The position numbers and the translations under genes were made by a program. A stretch of DNA of 64,000 bases from Clostridium sp. OF09-36 (GTDB taxonomy: Bacteria > Bacillota > Clostridia > Lachnospirales > Lachnospiraceae): the NCBI RefSeq assembly GCF_003481985.1, contig NZ_QUMD01000003.1, forward strand, positions 124,001-188,000, read 5' to 3'. The notes beneath the pieces are model-generated. The model did no database searches and was not told the DNA's origin. It saw nothing but the letters and a program-made list of their open reading frames with translations. Shown one piece after another: positions 35,453 through 43,961 of the stretch. Numbering within the stretch: position 1 is the first letter of the stretch; every line of letters begins with the position of its first letter.

Positions 35453-35498
35453 AGAAAAGACGGGAAAATCCAGTTTGCTGGATTTCTCCGTCTTTTTT
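35453..35498. terminator. Terminator hairpin facing the end of the sigma54 regulator gene
   Basis: AAAAGACGG-AAAATCCAG pairs with CTGGATTT-CCGTCTTTTTT around TTTG. The T-run is on the plus strand and the A-run on the minus side, so it can stop transcription from both directions. Confidence 0.75.
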
Positions 35499-35540
35499 CG
35501 CTTCTGGCAGAATTTCTTCGTTTTTTCGCTTCTGGCAGAA
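35493..35540 (+). repeat. Short direct repeat
   Basis: TTTTTTCGCTTCTGGCAGAA occurs at 35493-35512 and again at 35521-35540, and its core TTCTGGCAGA a third time at 35561-35570. Function unknown. Confidence 0.7.
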
Positions 35541-35608
35541 AATGTCAGCGGCAAGCTGGTTTCTGGCAGATACAGGTCCGGGGGTTTGCTGCTTTGTATG
35601 ATCTATAA

Positions 35609-37096
35609 TCAGAATTTCCCAGAAGGTGCACCGCTTAGACCATCTATGGCTTTCTGCCGCCGGTAAAGGGTGGTGCGGTGGATGCCAAGGGATCTGGCTG
35701 CCTCACTGAGCTTTCCGTTATGGCGGGCGATGACTGCGTCGATATAGTGCTGCTCAAAGAGCTTTATGGCATCTGCAAGAGGCAGGTCTGGATCTGGCAT
35801 AGGGATGGAAGGAACGGAAGCTTCCAGGGATTTGAGTGCGTTTGACATTTCCTGGTTTTGTCCAGTGAGGTCTTGCTCCCGCAGTTCTCTGGCGTCCCAG
35901 TCGGAATGGAGCATGGGCCGTAAGGGAAGGTCCGGACTGCCAGCCTGTGACATGAGAACAGCACGCTCGATCACATTGCGCAGCTCCCGCACGTTTCCGG
36001 GCCAGCGGTACTGCAGCAGCAGGTTTAAGCTGTCTTCGGAGAGGCAGGTCTTTTTACAGTATTTTTTGTTGTAGCGTTCTATGTAGTAGGCAGCAATGGC
36101 TTCAATGTCCTCCGGGCGCTCCCGCAGAGCCGGAATACGGATCGGGATGACATGGAGACGGTAATAAAGGTCGCTGCGGAAGCTTCCTTCTTTTACCATC
36201 TGCATCAGATTCCGGTTGGTTGCCGTGATGATGCGCACATCGACTTTTTCAGTCTGTGTGCTTCCGACCGGGTAGAATTCCCCGCTTTCCGTGAAGCGCA
36301 GAAGCTTTGACTGCATGGAAAGCGGAAGCTCCCCAAGCTCATCGAGAAAGAGGGTACCACCGTGGGCCATGCGGAGAAAGCCAGGCTTTCCTTTGGCGCT
36401 TGCACCGGTGAAGGCGCCGGGGCGGTAACCGAAAAATTCAGATTCGAACAGCTCTGGGGGAATGGCAGAGCAGTTTACGGCGATGAATGCCTGCATGCTG
36501 CGGGAACTCTGGGAATGGATGAATTTGGCTATCAGTTCTTTTCCGACCCCGGATTCCCCGATCAGCATAACGGAGCTGTCGGCAATGGCAATGGTTGCGC
36601 AGTCCCGCCGCAGGGCGTGCATTTTTTCACTTTTGCAGACCATATCGGTTTCGTTGGAGGTGTAGAGATAATCCGCAATGTTGCGGTAACGGTCGTGCTG
36701 CTCCTGCTCGTAGGCAAGCTGTCTGGCAAATTCGTCCATGATGATATTGGAACGGTTGTTGGTCATGATAAATTCGACATTGCCCTGCTCATCCAGAAAT
36801 GGAAGACTGGTAGAGAGCCGGTTGACACCCCGCACATTCACCAGACCTGTGACGGTTTTTTTTGTGCGCATGGCTTCCAGAATGGTGGAATTGGTGTATA
36901 CATGCTTTGCCATCATATCGTCAGGACGTTTTCCAAGAATCTGTTCCTTGGAAAGTCCCATACATTCTTCAGTCGCTTTATTTGCAATGATATAGCGTCC
37001 ATCGGCATCGGTCACTACGATGCTGTCGTAACACTCCTCGATGATTTTTTCACACAAATAACTATGTTCGTATCCGTTTGTTCTGTTTGTATCCAT
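35609..37096 (-). CDS. PAS-domain sigma54-dependent transcriptional activator
   Basis: 495 residues. PAS sensor domain (YDSIVVTDADGRYIIANKATEECMG) to about residue 120, then the AAA+ activator core with Walker A IGESGVGKELIAKFIH near 180, the sigma54-contact loop PGAFTGASAKGKPG near 228 (GAFTGA intact) and GGTLFLDELGELP. A Fis-type helix-turn-helix follows at the C-terminus (LSEAARSLGIHRTTLYRRQKAI). It is divergent from the CoA-transferase operon, whose gap holds a sigma54 promoter and three repeats, so it very likely activates that operon in response to a small molecule bound by the PAS domain. Confidence 0.92.
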   Translation of the reverse strand: MDTNRTNGYEHSYLCEKIIEECYDSIVVTDADGRYIIANKATEECMGLSKEQILGKRPDDMMAKHVYTNSTILEAMRTKKTVTGLVNVRGVNRLSTSLPFLDEQGNVEFIMTNNRSNIIMDEFARQLAYEQEQHDRYRNIADYLYTSNETDMVCKSEKMHALRRDCATIAIADSSVMLIGESGVGKELIAKFIHSQSSRSMQAFIAVNCSAIPPELFESEFFGYRPGAFTGASAKGKPGFLRMAHGGTLFLDELGELPLSMQSKLLRFTESGEFYPVGSTQTEKVDVRIITATNRNLMQMVKEGSFRSDLYYRLHVIPIRIPALRERPEDIEAIAAYYIERYNKKYCKKTCLSEDSLNLLLQYRWPGNVRELRNVIERAVLMSQAGSPDLPLRPMLHSDWDARELREQDLTGQNQEMSNALKSLEASVPSIPMPDPDLPLADAIKLFEQHYIDAVIARHNGKLSEAARSLGIHRTTLYRRQKAIDGLSGAPSGKF

Positions 37097-37152
37097 AAAA
37101 TACCCCTATCCGTTGAATGTGTTGTTTTTCTAAATCTGATTATAAACAAAAT

Positions 37153-37211
37153 GTTGCTAATATGCAACGAATATTGCAAAACTGCAACGCGGAAATGTGC
37201 AAAACTGCAAC
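37153..37211 (+). promoter_or_regulatory. Three upstream activator sites, TTGC-N5-TGCAAC
   Basis: GTTGCTAATATGCAAC (37153-37168), TTGCAAAACTGCAAC (37174-37188) and GTGCAAAACTGCAAC (37197-37211). They repeat every 20-23 bases, about two helical turns, and lie 70-130 bases before the sigma54 promoter. This is the normal place for the enhancer of the divergent activator. Confidence 0.8.
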
Positions 37212-37282
37212 TTCCGAACAAGGGATTTTGAAAAAAGATGTTAAAAATGTGTCAAATGCGTGGCGAAAATGCAGCCGGTAAG

Positions 37283-37299
37283 TTGGCATGGATTTTGCT
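37283..37299 (+). promoter_or_regulatory. Sigma54 promoter of the CoA-transferase operon
   Basis: TTGGCATGGATTTTGCT: the -24 GG (37285-37286) and -12 GC (37297-37298) are 10 bases apart, matching TTGGCAC-N5-TTGCT at all but one position. The expected start is near 37310, about 20 bases before the gene. Confidence 0.88.
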
Positions 37300-37330
37300 T
37301 AATAAAGTATCACAAAGGAGGTATGTAAAA

Positions 37331-38908
37331 ATGGGTAAAAGAGTAGACATGAATAAAGCACTGGACATGATCCATGATGGAGACAGCGTAGCGGTTTCCG
37401 GATTTATGCTGATGACTGTGCCGCGCGAGATTTACCGCGCGATCGGGGAGCGCTTTCAGGAGACCGGTCATCCGTGCGGACTTACACTGATGCATGGAGC
37501 CGGCAATGGAAATAATAAAGACCAGGGTATCTGTGAGATGAGCTATGAAGGTCTCATCACACGTTACATAACCGGACATTTCGCAAACAACACCAGAATG
37601 GTAGATTTAGTCAATGCCGGCAAGGTTCAGGCATGGAACTTCCCGCAGGGTGTTATTTCCCATATGTACCGTGCGGCAGCAGCAGGAAAACCAGGTGAGA
37701 TCACAAAGATCGGTCTTGGTACATTCTGCGACCCGCGTCTGCAGGGTGGTAAGATGAGCGATGCCACCAAGGACGATCTGGTAAAGCTGGTAGATATTCT
37801 TGGGGAAGAGTATCTGTTTTACCAGATGCCGAAATTAAACATTGGCCTTATCCGTGGTACGACAGCAGATGAACATGGCAATATCACTATGGAAGAGGAG
37901 GGTGCTCCGATCGATGCCCTGGATGTAGCCCTGGCTGTAAAGGCAATGGGCGGCAAGGTAATCGCACAGGTGAAAAACTATGTAGCCTCCGGATCCGTAG
38001 ACCGTACCCAGGTTGTGGTACCTGGAAACCTGGTTGATGCGATCGTTGTCAGTGAAAATCCAGAAGAAAACCACCGTCAGACTCCAGGCTCTTACTACAA
38101 CCCGGTACTGGCTGGACATTACAAGCTGGATGGTGTCGGCTTTGCATCCCTTCCATTTGACGAGCGTAAGGTGATCGCACGCCGTGCATCCTTAGAGTTA
38201 ATGCCGAATTCCGTTGTAAACCTTGGTATCGGTATTCCGGAGGGCGTGGCAGCAGTAGCAGCAGAGGAAGGTGCCGGTGACCAGATCACATTAAGCATCG
38301 AGAGTGGACTGATCGGTGGTGTACCGACAGGCGGACAGGACTTCGGCTGTGCAGTGAATGCATGGGCGGCTCTTCCGATGACTTCCCAGTTCGATTATTA
38401 TAACGGCGGCAACCTTTCCATGACCTGCCTGGGCTTCGCAGAGGTAGATAATGCAGGTAACGTCAATGTGAGCCGGTTTGGTACCCGTATCGCAGGCTGC
38501 GGCGGTCTGGTTGATATTTCCCAGTCTACCCATAATGTGATCTTCTGCGGCACCATGACTGCAGGCGGCTTAAAGGAAGAAGTGCGTGATGGAAAGCTTG
38601 TCATCCTCCAGGAAGGCAAGAAGGTTAAATTTAAAAAGTCTGTAGAGCAGATCACCTTCAGTGCAGATTTCAGCCGGAAGAAAGGACAGCATGTGCTCTT
38701 CATTACCGAGCGCTGCGTATTCAAGGTAATCGATCAGGGCCTGGAGCTGTCTGAAGTTGCACCTGGCATTGACATTGAGAAGGATATCCTTCCTTATATG
38801 GAATTCAAGCCGGTCATCCCGGAGAAGGTTGCGCTGATGGATGCACGCCTGTTTGCACCGGAGCCGTTCGGACTGGAAGAGATCCTGAAGGCAAAGGCAG
38901 AGGCTTAA
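37331..38908 (+). CDS. Family I acyl-CoA:acetate/3-ketoacid CoA-transferase
   Basis: 525 residues with the two fused halves of family I transferases (alpha-like with SGFMLMTVPREIY at the N-terminus, beta-like from about 280). The active-site glutamate lies in LSIESGLIGGVPTGG near 342, and PNSVVNLGIGIPEGV is the oxyanion-region signature. It moves CoA from acetyl-CoA or a similar donor to a carboxylic acid in the cytoplasm. The size fits the propionate/acetate CoA-transferase group. With a dehydratase, permease and hydratase following, the acceptor is probably a hydroxy acid; that is inference. AAAGGAGG is 9 bases before the ATG at 37331. Confidence 0.87.
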   Translation: MGKRVDMNKALDMIHDGDSVAVSGFMLMTVPREIYRAIGERFQETGHPCGLTLMHGAGNGNNKDQGICEMSYEGLITRYITGHFANNTRMVDLVNAGKVQAWNFPQGVISHMYRAAAAGKPGEITKIGLGTFCDPRLQGGKMSDATKDDLVKLVDILGEEYLFYQMPKLNIGLIRGTTADEHGNITMEEEGAPIDALDVALAVKAMGGKVIAQVKNYVASGSVDRTQVVVPGNLVDAIVVSENPEENHRQTPGSYYNPVLAGHYKLDGVGFASLPFDERKVIARRASLELMPNSVVNLGIGIPEGVAAVAAEEGAGDQITLSIESGLIGGVPTGGQDFGCAVNAWAALPMTSQFDYYNGGNLSMTCLGFAEVDNAGNVNVSRFGTRIAGCGGLVDISQSTHNVIFCGTMTAGGLKEEVRDGKLVILQEGKKVKFKKSVEQITFSADFSRKKGQHVLFITERCVFKVIDQGLELSEVAPGIDIEKDILPYMEFKPVIPEKVALMDARLFAPEPFGLEEILKAKAEA

Positions 38909-38917
38909 GGCAAAGAT

Positions 38918-38964
38918 ATCATGCATTTGGAAAAGGCGGGGAACACTTCCCAGCAATGCATGAT
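38918..38964 (+). promoter_or_regulatory. Intergenic hairpin between CoA-transferase and MaoC genes
   Basis: ATCATGCATT (38918-38927) pairs perfectly with AATGCATGAT (38955-38964). No T-run follows. It could protect the upstream message or tune expression of the two genes. Confidence 0.5.
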
Positions 38965-39016
38965 GGAAAAAGTTCTTTATATGATAAAAAACATAAACGA
39001 TTAGGAGGAAAAAAAA

Positions 39017-39472
39017 ATGGCTTACGAGGCAAAGGGTTATTATCTGGAGGATTTTGAGATCGGCAAATGCTATGAGAGCGTAGGACGTACCATTACGGAG
39101 GCAGATGTGGTAAATTTCGCTGGAGTCTCTGGTGATTTCAACCCGCTCCATATGGATGACGAGTTTGCAAAAAACAATATGTTTGGAAAACGTGTTGCCC
39201 ATGGCGCACTGGGACTGATCATTTCTACCGGCTTATCCAACCAGATGGGAATTTTCGAGGGAACGACCATCGCATTTCTGGAGCTGACTGCAAAATATCT
39301 TGCACCGCTGTGCATCGGTGATACCGTTCATCTGGAGATGACACCGGACGATGCACACCACAGCAAAAAGCCGGGCAGAGGTATTTTAAAATGCACCGCG
39401 AAGCTGGTAAACCAGGAGGGTACCGTGATCACAGATATGGCATGGACCTTTATGATGAAAGCAAGAGACTGA
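39017..39472 (+). CDS. MaoC-like (R)-specific enoyl-CoA hydratase/dehydratase
   Basis: 151-residue single hot-dog domain. The catalytic motif GDFNPLHMDDEFA near residue 40 has the Asp and His of (R)-hydratases, followed by GKRVAHGALGLIIST. It would interconvert an (R)-3-hydroxyacyl-CoA and the 2-enoyl-CoA. AGGAGG precedes the ATG. It shares the sigma54-controlled transcript with the CoA-transferase 108 bases upstream. Confidence 0.85.
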   Translation: MAYEAKGYYLEDFEIGKCYESVGRTITEADVVNFAGVSGDFNPLHMDDEFAKNNMFGKRVAHGALGLIISTGLSNQMGIFEGTTIAFLELTAKYLAPLCIGDTVHLEMTPDDAHHSKKPGRGILKCTAKLVNQEGTVITDMAWTFMMKARD

Positions 39473-39622
39473 TTGTCCTGTCTGTGGCACGCCTGTGCGA
39501 ACCGTAACAGCTTCACTGCGTGAAGCACAATGAAATTGGCCCTTGCAATTGCCACTACCATTTTGTGAAATCATTGTCAAAACTAACCAACTAGTAGACA
39601 AGTTTTTTGTCGATTAATGCTA

Positions 39623-39651
39623 TTGTCAAAAAAATATCCAACAAATATAAT
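39623..39651 (+). promoter_or_regulatory. Promoter of the GntP permease gene
   Basis: TTGTCA (39623-39628), 17 bases, TATAAT (39646-39651). The inverted repeat GACAA-gtttt-TTGTC lies just before it (39597-39611) and may be an operator. The rest of the 339-base gap (39473-39811) shows no gene. Confidence 0.7.
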
Positions 39652-39811
39652 AAAAGAGATTGTCCGGCGGCTTTGAACAGATAAGGCAGAGCCGTCCGGA
39701 TTCTGAGCAGGAACGTTTGCAGAGAGCAGTACGTCTGACCAGCGGATCGCGTAAGCTTACAGGATTGTTCAGGAATGGTAATATGCAAAATAAAGAAGGG
39801 GGGTTCAACTC

Positions 39812-41191
39812 ATGGGCATTTTTCTGATTCTTCTGAGTATCGCAATTGTTATCCTGCTCGTATTCAAAGGTGTCCCGGTTTTCTACTCCGCATTCATCGC
39901 ATCTTTGTTCTGCCTGCTGACCGCAGCGCTGTTCACAGGTGCAGGAGTAGATGTAGGTGTTGGCAAGTATCTCTTACAGAGCATGACTGACACAGCCAAT
40001 ACATCTTATGTACAGGGCTTAGGTGGTTACTTCACCAGCAACTTCTGCATTTTCGTACTTGGTGCAATCTTCGGTAAGTTATTCGATAACTCCGGTGCAG
40101 CAGATGCGATCGCAGAGACTATCGTTGCAAAGCTTGGCGCAAAGGCTGTTATCCCGGCAATCATCCTGGTTGGCTGGATCTTAACCTTCGGCGGCGTTTC
40201 CGTATTCGTTGCATTCTTTGCAATGTATCCGTTAATGTTATCCCTGTTCAAAGAGGCTGATATCCCGAGAAGACTTCTGCCGCTGTTCTATTTCGCAGGC
40301 GCAGGTACTTCTTCAGGATGGATCCCAGGATCTCCGCAGGCACATAACCTGCTCCCGTCTACTGCATTAGGTGTAGCACCGACTGCATGGCTGGTTCCTG
40401 GTGTATGTTTTGCAATCTTTGAGACTGCTCTTGTTGTAGTATTCGTATTCTGGTATACCGCACGCTGCAAGAAAAACGGCGAGCATTTCGAGCTGACTGA
40501 GGCAGATAAAAAGGTTATGGAGGAGAAGGCTGCAAAGGATATCTCCAACAGACCGTCCTTCCTGTTAGCACTGGCTCCGATGCTGATCTTAATGATCGTC
40601 CTGAATGTAGTGAAATTAGCAGTTCCGCTGTCCCTGCTGGTTGGTATTCTGGCCGCTGTTATCTTATTCTTCAAGAGCTTCGATCTTAAGAACTTCTGGA
40701 AGATGATGAGCGACGGTGCTATGGGTGGCGTATCCTCCCTGTTCAATACCGCAGCAATCGTAGGTTTTGGTTCCGTTGTAAAGATGGTTCCGGCTTACGC
40801 TACCCTGTGCGGCCTGCTGGTTGGCGCATTCAGCAACCCGATCGTTGCATCTGTTGTTACCGTAGGTGGTCTGGCAGGTGTTACCGGTTCTGGTACCGGT
40901 GGTATCGGTCTTGCAATGCCGGTTGTTATTGAAAACTTCATCGGCGATCTTGCAACCAACCCGAACCATGTAAACCTGGAAGCTCTGTCCCGTTGTACTT
41001 CTATCGCAGCTCTGACTCTGGATTCCCTTCCGCACTGCGGACTGGTCGTATCTGTACTGAGCTACACCGGAAACAGCCACAAGAGCTCTTACATGCCATG
41101 TGCAGTTGTATTCGTTCTTGCTCCGATCATCACAGTAATCCTGATGTTACTGTTCATTGTAGTAACCGGCCAGACTTATATCCCGGTATAA
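39812..41191 (+). CDS. GntP family organic-acid permease
   Basis: 459 residues with about twelve hydrophobic segments. Family features include LGAIFGKLFDNSGAADAIA near residue 85, the sequence TFGGVSVFVAFFAMYPL near 125, and SGTGGIGLAMPVV near 350. GntP proteins are proton symporters for gluconate and related hydroxy acids; some carry 3-hydroxybutyrate. The place between a CoA-transferase/MaoC pair and an enoyl-CoA hydratase suggests a hydroxy-acid substrate. Ribosome binding site GGGGGG-like; own promoter upstream. Confidence 0.88.
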   Translation: MGIFLILLSIAIVILLVFKGVPVFYSAFIASLFCLLTAALFTGAGVDVGVGKYLLQSMTDTANTSYVQGLGGYFTSNFCIFVLGAIFGKLFDNSGAADAIAETIVAKLGAKAVIPAIILVGWILTFGGVSVFVAFFAMYPLMLSLFKEADIPRRLLPLFYFAGAGTSSGWIPGSPQAHNLLPSTALGVAPTAWLVPGVCFAIFETALVVVFVFWYTARCKKNGEHFELTEADKKVMEEKAAKDISNRPSFLLALAPMLILMIVLNVVKLAVPLSLLVGILAAVILFFKSFDLKNFWKMMSDGAMGGVSSLFNTAAIVGFGSVVKMVPAYATLCGLLVGAFSNPIVASVVTVGGLAGVTGSGTGGIGLAMPVVIENFIGDLATNPNHVNLEALSRCTSIAALTLDSLPHCGLVVSVLSYTGNSHKSSYMPCAVVFVLAPIITVILMLLFIVVTGQTYIPV

Positions 41192-41260
41192 ACGCAATAC
41201 AGATTCAAACAGGTTTGTGCGTATAAAAACAGTCTTATCTGAATAAAATGGTTGGCATAA

Positions 41261-41308
41261 AAGACACCCTTTTGCGTACAGACAACGCAAAAGGGTGTTA
41301 TGTCTTTT
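41261..41308 (+). terminator. Terminator between the permease and the enoyl-CoA hydratase gene
   Basis: ACACCCTTTTGCGT pairs perfectly with ACGCAAAAGGGTGT around ACAGACA, and an outer AAGAC/GTCTT extends it; T residues follow. It is only about 50 bases before the next start. Confidence 0.8.
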
Positions 41309-41355
41309 CTGGGTTTTTAAGTGAGGGCTTTATAAATTCGAAAGGAGATATGGAT

Positions 41356-42129
41356 ATGGAATTAAAGTATATTTTACTGGAAAAAAAGGATGGGATCGCA
41401 ACGATCACCTTTCACCGTCCAGAGGCACTGAATGCGTTAAACAGCGATGTACTGAATGACCTGAATGCTGCAGTAGACGATGTGGCCGCAGATGATGCGG
41501 TACGTGTTGTTGTCTTTACAGGCGAAGGAAAATCCTTTATTGCCGGTGCAGATCTCAAAGAGATGGACGGCGATACCGCAATGGAAGCAATCCGTTATTC
41601 CCGCAAGGGTGCTGCTGTATTCCGTAAGATCGAGCTGATGGATAAGCCTACCATTGCTGCAGTCAATGGCTATGCGTTCGGCGGCGGCTTTGAGTTTGTA
41701 CTTTGCACCGATATCCGTATTGCAAACAGCAAGGCAAAGCTCCGTCTGCCGGAGGTTACCCTTGGCATTACCCCTGGCTTTAATGGAAGCCAGCGTCTGC
41801 CGAAATGTGTTGGCATGAGCAAAGCAAAGGAGATCATCTTTACCGGAAAGATGCTGACCGCTGCAGATGCACTGGAGCTTGGCATTTTAAATAAGGTAAC
41901 CGAGCCGGAGAATCTGATGGACGAGGTTTACGCAATGGCTAACCAGATCGCAGACAATTCTGCATCCGCGATCGCAATGGCAAAGGCTATGATCAATGTC
42001 GGCGCTGATATGGACATTGATATCGGCAAGAATATCGAGCTGGGCTACATGGCAGCATGCTTTGGCACGCCGGACCAGATCGAAGGATTTACTGCATTTA
42101 AGGAAAAGAGAGCAGCAAAGTTCCGCTAA
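41356..42129 (+). CDS. Enoyl-CoA hydratase/crotonase family protein
   Basis: 257 residues of the crotonase fold. FIAGADLKEMDGD forms the CoA pocket near residue 65. Both catalytic glutamates are present: GGGFEFVLCTD near 110 and LPEVTLGITPG near 131; the usual GGTQRL reads NGSQRL. It would hydrate a 2-enoyl-CoA or dehydrate the (S)-3-hydroxyacyl-CoA, opposite in stereochemistry to the MaoC protein. Start at 41356, 8 bases after AAAGGAG; an ATG at 41350 is too close. A terminator lies before the gene, so expression may depend on read-through. Confidence 0.88.
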   Translation: MELKYILLEKKDGIATITFHRPEALNALNSDVLNDLNAAVDDVAADDAVRVVVFTGEGKSFIAGADLKEMDGDTAMEAIRYSRKGAAVFRKIELMDKPTIAAVNGYAFGGGFEFVLCTDIRIANSKAKLRLPEVTLGITPGFNGSQRLPKCVGMSKAKEIIFTGKMLTAADALELGILNKVTEPENLMDEVYAMANQIADNSASAIAMAKAMINVGADMDIDIGKNIELGYMAACFGTPDQIEGFTAFKEKRAAKFR

Positions 42130-42154
42130 ATAATTGCATGATCATGATAAGATG

Positions 42155-42202
42155 ACAGGCCGTGGAAGTTGCCGAAAGGCAGCTCCCACGGCCTGTTATT
42201 TT
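42155..42202 (+). terminator. Intrinsic terminator after the enoyl-CoA hydratase gene
   Basis: ACAGGCCGTGG-AAGTTGCC pairs with GGCAGCT-CCACGGCCTGT around GAAA, followed by TATTTT. Confidence 0.85.
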
Positions 42203-42241
42203 GTCAAAATGTGACAAAAGCGAAAAGAATAGCAAAATACC

Positions 42242-42282
42242 TTGCAGATTTGCGTATCCAGCATTATAATATACTGTATACA
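42242..42282 (+). promoter_or_regulatory. ispE-gntR promoter with TGTATACA operator-like palindrome
   Basis: TTGCAG (42242-42247), 17 bases, TATAAT (42265-42270). The palindrome TGTATACA at 42275-42282 sits on the expected start site and resembles sites of FCD-type GntR proteins; a gene for one is the second in this operon. Confidence 0.6.
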
Positions 42283-42331
42283 ATGTAACGAATAAATACA
42301 ATCAGCAAAAGAACCTAAATGGAGAAAAGCA

Positions 42332-43249
42332 ATGATAAAGCATTTAAGTCTCAAGGCGTATGGCAAGATCAATCTGGGTCTTGATGTACTGCGCAGACGG
42401 GAAGATGGCTACCATGATGTGCGTATGATCATGCAGACAGTCGGTATCTTTGACCGGGTAGATCTGGTCTGGAAGGAAGAGCCGGGAATCCAGGTTGAAA
42501 CAAATCTCTATTATCTGCCGGTAAATGAAAATAATCTGGTTTATAAGGCGGCAAAGCTTTTGATGGATGAGTTTCAGGTCCAGGATGGCCTGCTGATCCG
42601 GCTGAAAAAATTTATTCCGGTGGCAGCCGGAATGGCGGGCGGCAGCAGCGATGCGGCAGCAGTATTGTTTGGCGTAAATAAAATGTTCCGTCTGGGGCTG
42701 ACTACAGAGCAGCTTATGGAGCGCGGCGTAAAGATCGGCGCAGATGTACCTTATTGTATTTTGCGCGGAACTGCCCTGTCGGAAGGAATTGGCGAGGTGC
42801 TGACGAAGCTTCCGCCGGTTCCGCAGTGCCAGGTGCTGGTGGCAAAGCCAGGGATCAATGTTTCCACGAAATTTGTATACGAAAATCTGCATGCCAATGA
42901 CCTGAGCCCGGATGCCCACCCGGATATCGATGGAATGATCCAGGCAATCAGGGATCAGGATTTCATGGGGATTGCCGGAAGACTGGGCAATGTTCTGGAA
43001 ACGGTTACCATAAAGGAATACCCTGTGATTCAGGAAATTAAAGATAAAATGCTGGAATATGGTGCGATCGGTTCCTTGATGAGCGGAAGCGGCCCGACTG
43101 TATTCGGGTTATTCACAAACCCGAAGGCTGCACAGGAGGCCTATGAGGAGCTGCGCTTCGGGAAATCCGCAGAGCTGGCAAAACAGGTATATTTGACGAA
43201 TTTTTACAATCAGAAGGAGAGAAATCATGGAAAACAAGCTGAAGGTTAA
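42332..43249 (+). CDS. ispE: IspE, 4-diphosphocytidyl-2-C-methyl-D-erythritol kinase
   Basis: 305-residue GHMP kinase of the MEP isoprenoid pathway. Motifs are LKAYGKINLGLDVLRRREDGYHDV at the N-terminus (catalytic Lys/Asp region), the ATP loop PVAAGMAGGSSDAAAVL near 95 and GSLMSGSGPTVFGLF near 250. Full length. The end overlaps the GntR gene by 23 bases, an unusual coupling of an essential housekeeping gene to a catabolic-type regulator. Confidence 0.93.
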   Translation: MIKHLSLKAYGKINLGLDVLRRREDGYHDVRMIMQTVGIFDRVDLVWKEEPGIQVETNLYYLPVNENNLVYKAAKLLMDEFQVQDGLLIRLKKFIPVAAGMAGGSSDAAAVLFGVNKMFRLGLTTEQLMERGVKIGADVPYCILRGTALSEGIGEVLTKLPPVPQCQVLVAKPGINVSTKFVYENLHANDLSPDAHPDIDGMIQAIRDQDFMGIAGRLGNVLETVTIKEYPVIQEIKDKMLEYGAIGSLMSGSGPTVFGLFTNPKAAQEAYEELRFGKSAELAKQVYLTNFYNQKERNHGKQAEG

Positions 43250-43901
43250 TATGAATGAATATCTGCCGCTGCGAGACGTGGTGTTTAATACCCTGCGTCA
43301 GGCAATCTTAAAGGGAGAGCTGGAGCCGGGCGAGCGTCTGATGGAAATTCAGCTTGCAGACCGTCTGGGTGTCAGCCGTACCCCGATCCGTGAAGCGATC
43401 CGCAAGCTGGAGCTGGAGGGACTGGTCCTCATGATCCCGCGTAAGGGTGCTGAGGTTGCAAAAATCTCCGAAAAGAGCCTGCGTGATGTGCTGGAGGTCC
43501 GCCGTTCCTTAGAAGAGCTTGCGATCGAGCTGGCATGCCAGCGTATGACGGAAGAGGACATCAAAGAGCTGGAGGAGGCACAGGAGGCATTCCGCAATGC
43601 TATCCAGAGTGCAGATGCCATGACCATCGCAGAGACCGACGAGCATTACCATGACATCATTTACAATGGAACCGGCAACAACCGCCTGGTCCAGATCCTG
43701 AATAACCTGCGTGAACAGATGTACCGTTACCGCCTGGAGTACATCAAGGATGCAGATAAGCGTCAGATCCTGGTAGTCGAGCACGATTATATCTTAAAAG
43801 CGATCCGTTCCAGACACGTGGCAGAGGCAAAGAAAGCCATCCGTGAGCATATTGATAACCAGGAGATCACGGTATCTAAGAATATCAAAGAGCAGCAGTA
43901 A
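43227..43901 (+). CDS. GntR family regulator, FadR/FCD subfamily
   Basis: 224 residues. N-terminal winged helix with LRDVVFNTLRQAILKGELEPG and DRLGVSRTPIREAIRKLELEGLV near 50, then the all-helical FCD ligand domain with ETDEHYHDIIYNGTGN and HDYILKAIRSRHVAEA, where metal-binding His/Asp residues are expected. Effectors of such proteins are small organic acids. It may control its own operon through the TGTATACA site or the nearby PrpR-like and garR genes. Confidence 0.87.
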   Translation: MENKLKVNMNEYLPLRDVVFNTLRQAILKGELEPGERLMEIQLADRLGVSRTPIREAIRKLELEGLVLMIPRKGAEVAKISEKSLRDVLEVRRSLEELAIELACQRMTEEDIKELEEAQEAFRNAIQSADAMTIAETDEHYHDIIYNGTGNNRLVQILNNLREQMYRYRLEYIKDADKRQILVVEHDYILKAIRSRHVAEAKKAIREHIDNQEITVSKNIKEQQ

Positions 43902-43910
43902 ACAAATCTG

Positions 43911-43938
43911 TGCCGCCCGCCGTTTAAGCGTGGCGGCA
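43911..43938 (+). terminator. Weak terminator-like hairpin after gntR
   Basis: TGCCGCC (43911-43917) pairs with GGCGGCA (43932-43938) with CGC/GCG inside; followed by TATTTT. Confidence 0.55.
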
Positions 43939-43961
43939 TATTTTAAAAATGAGGTAAACGA

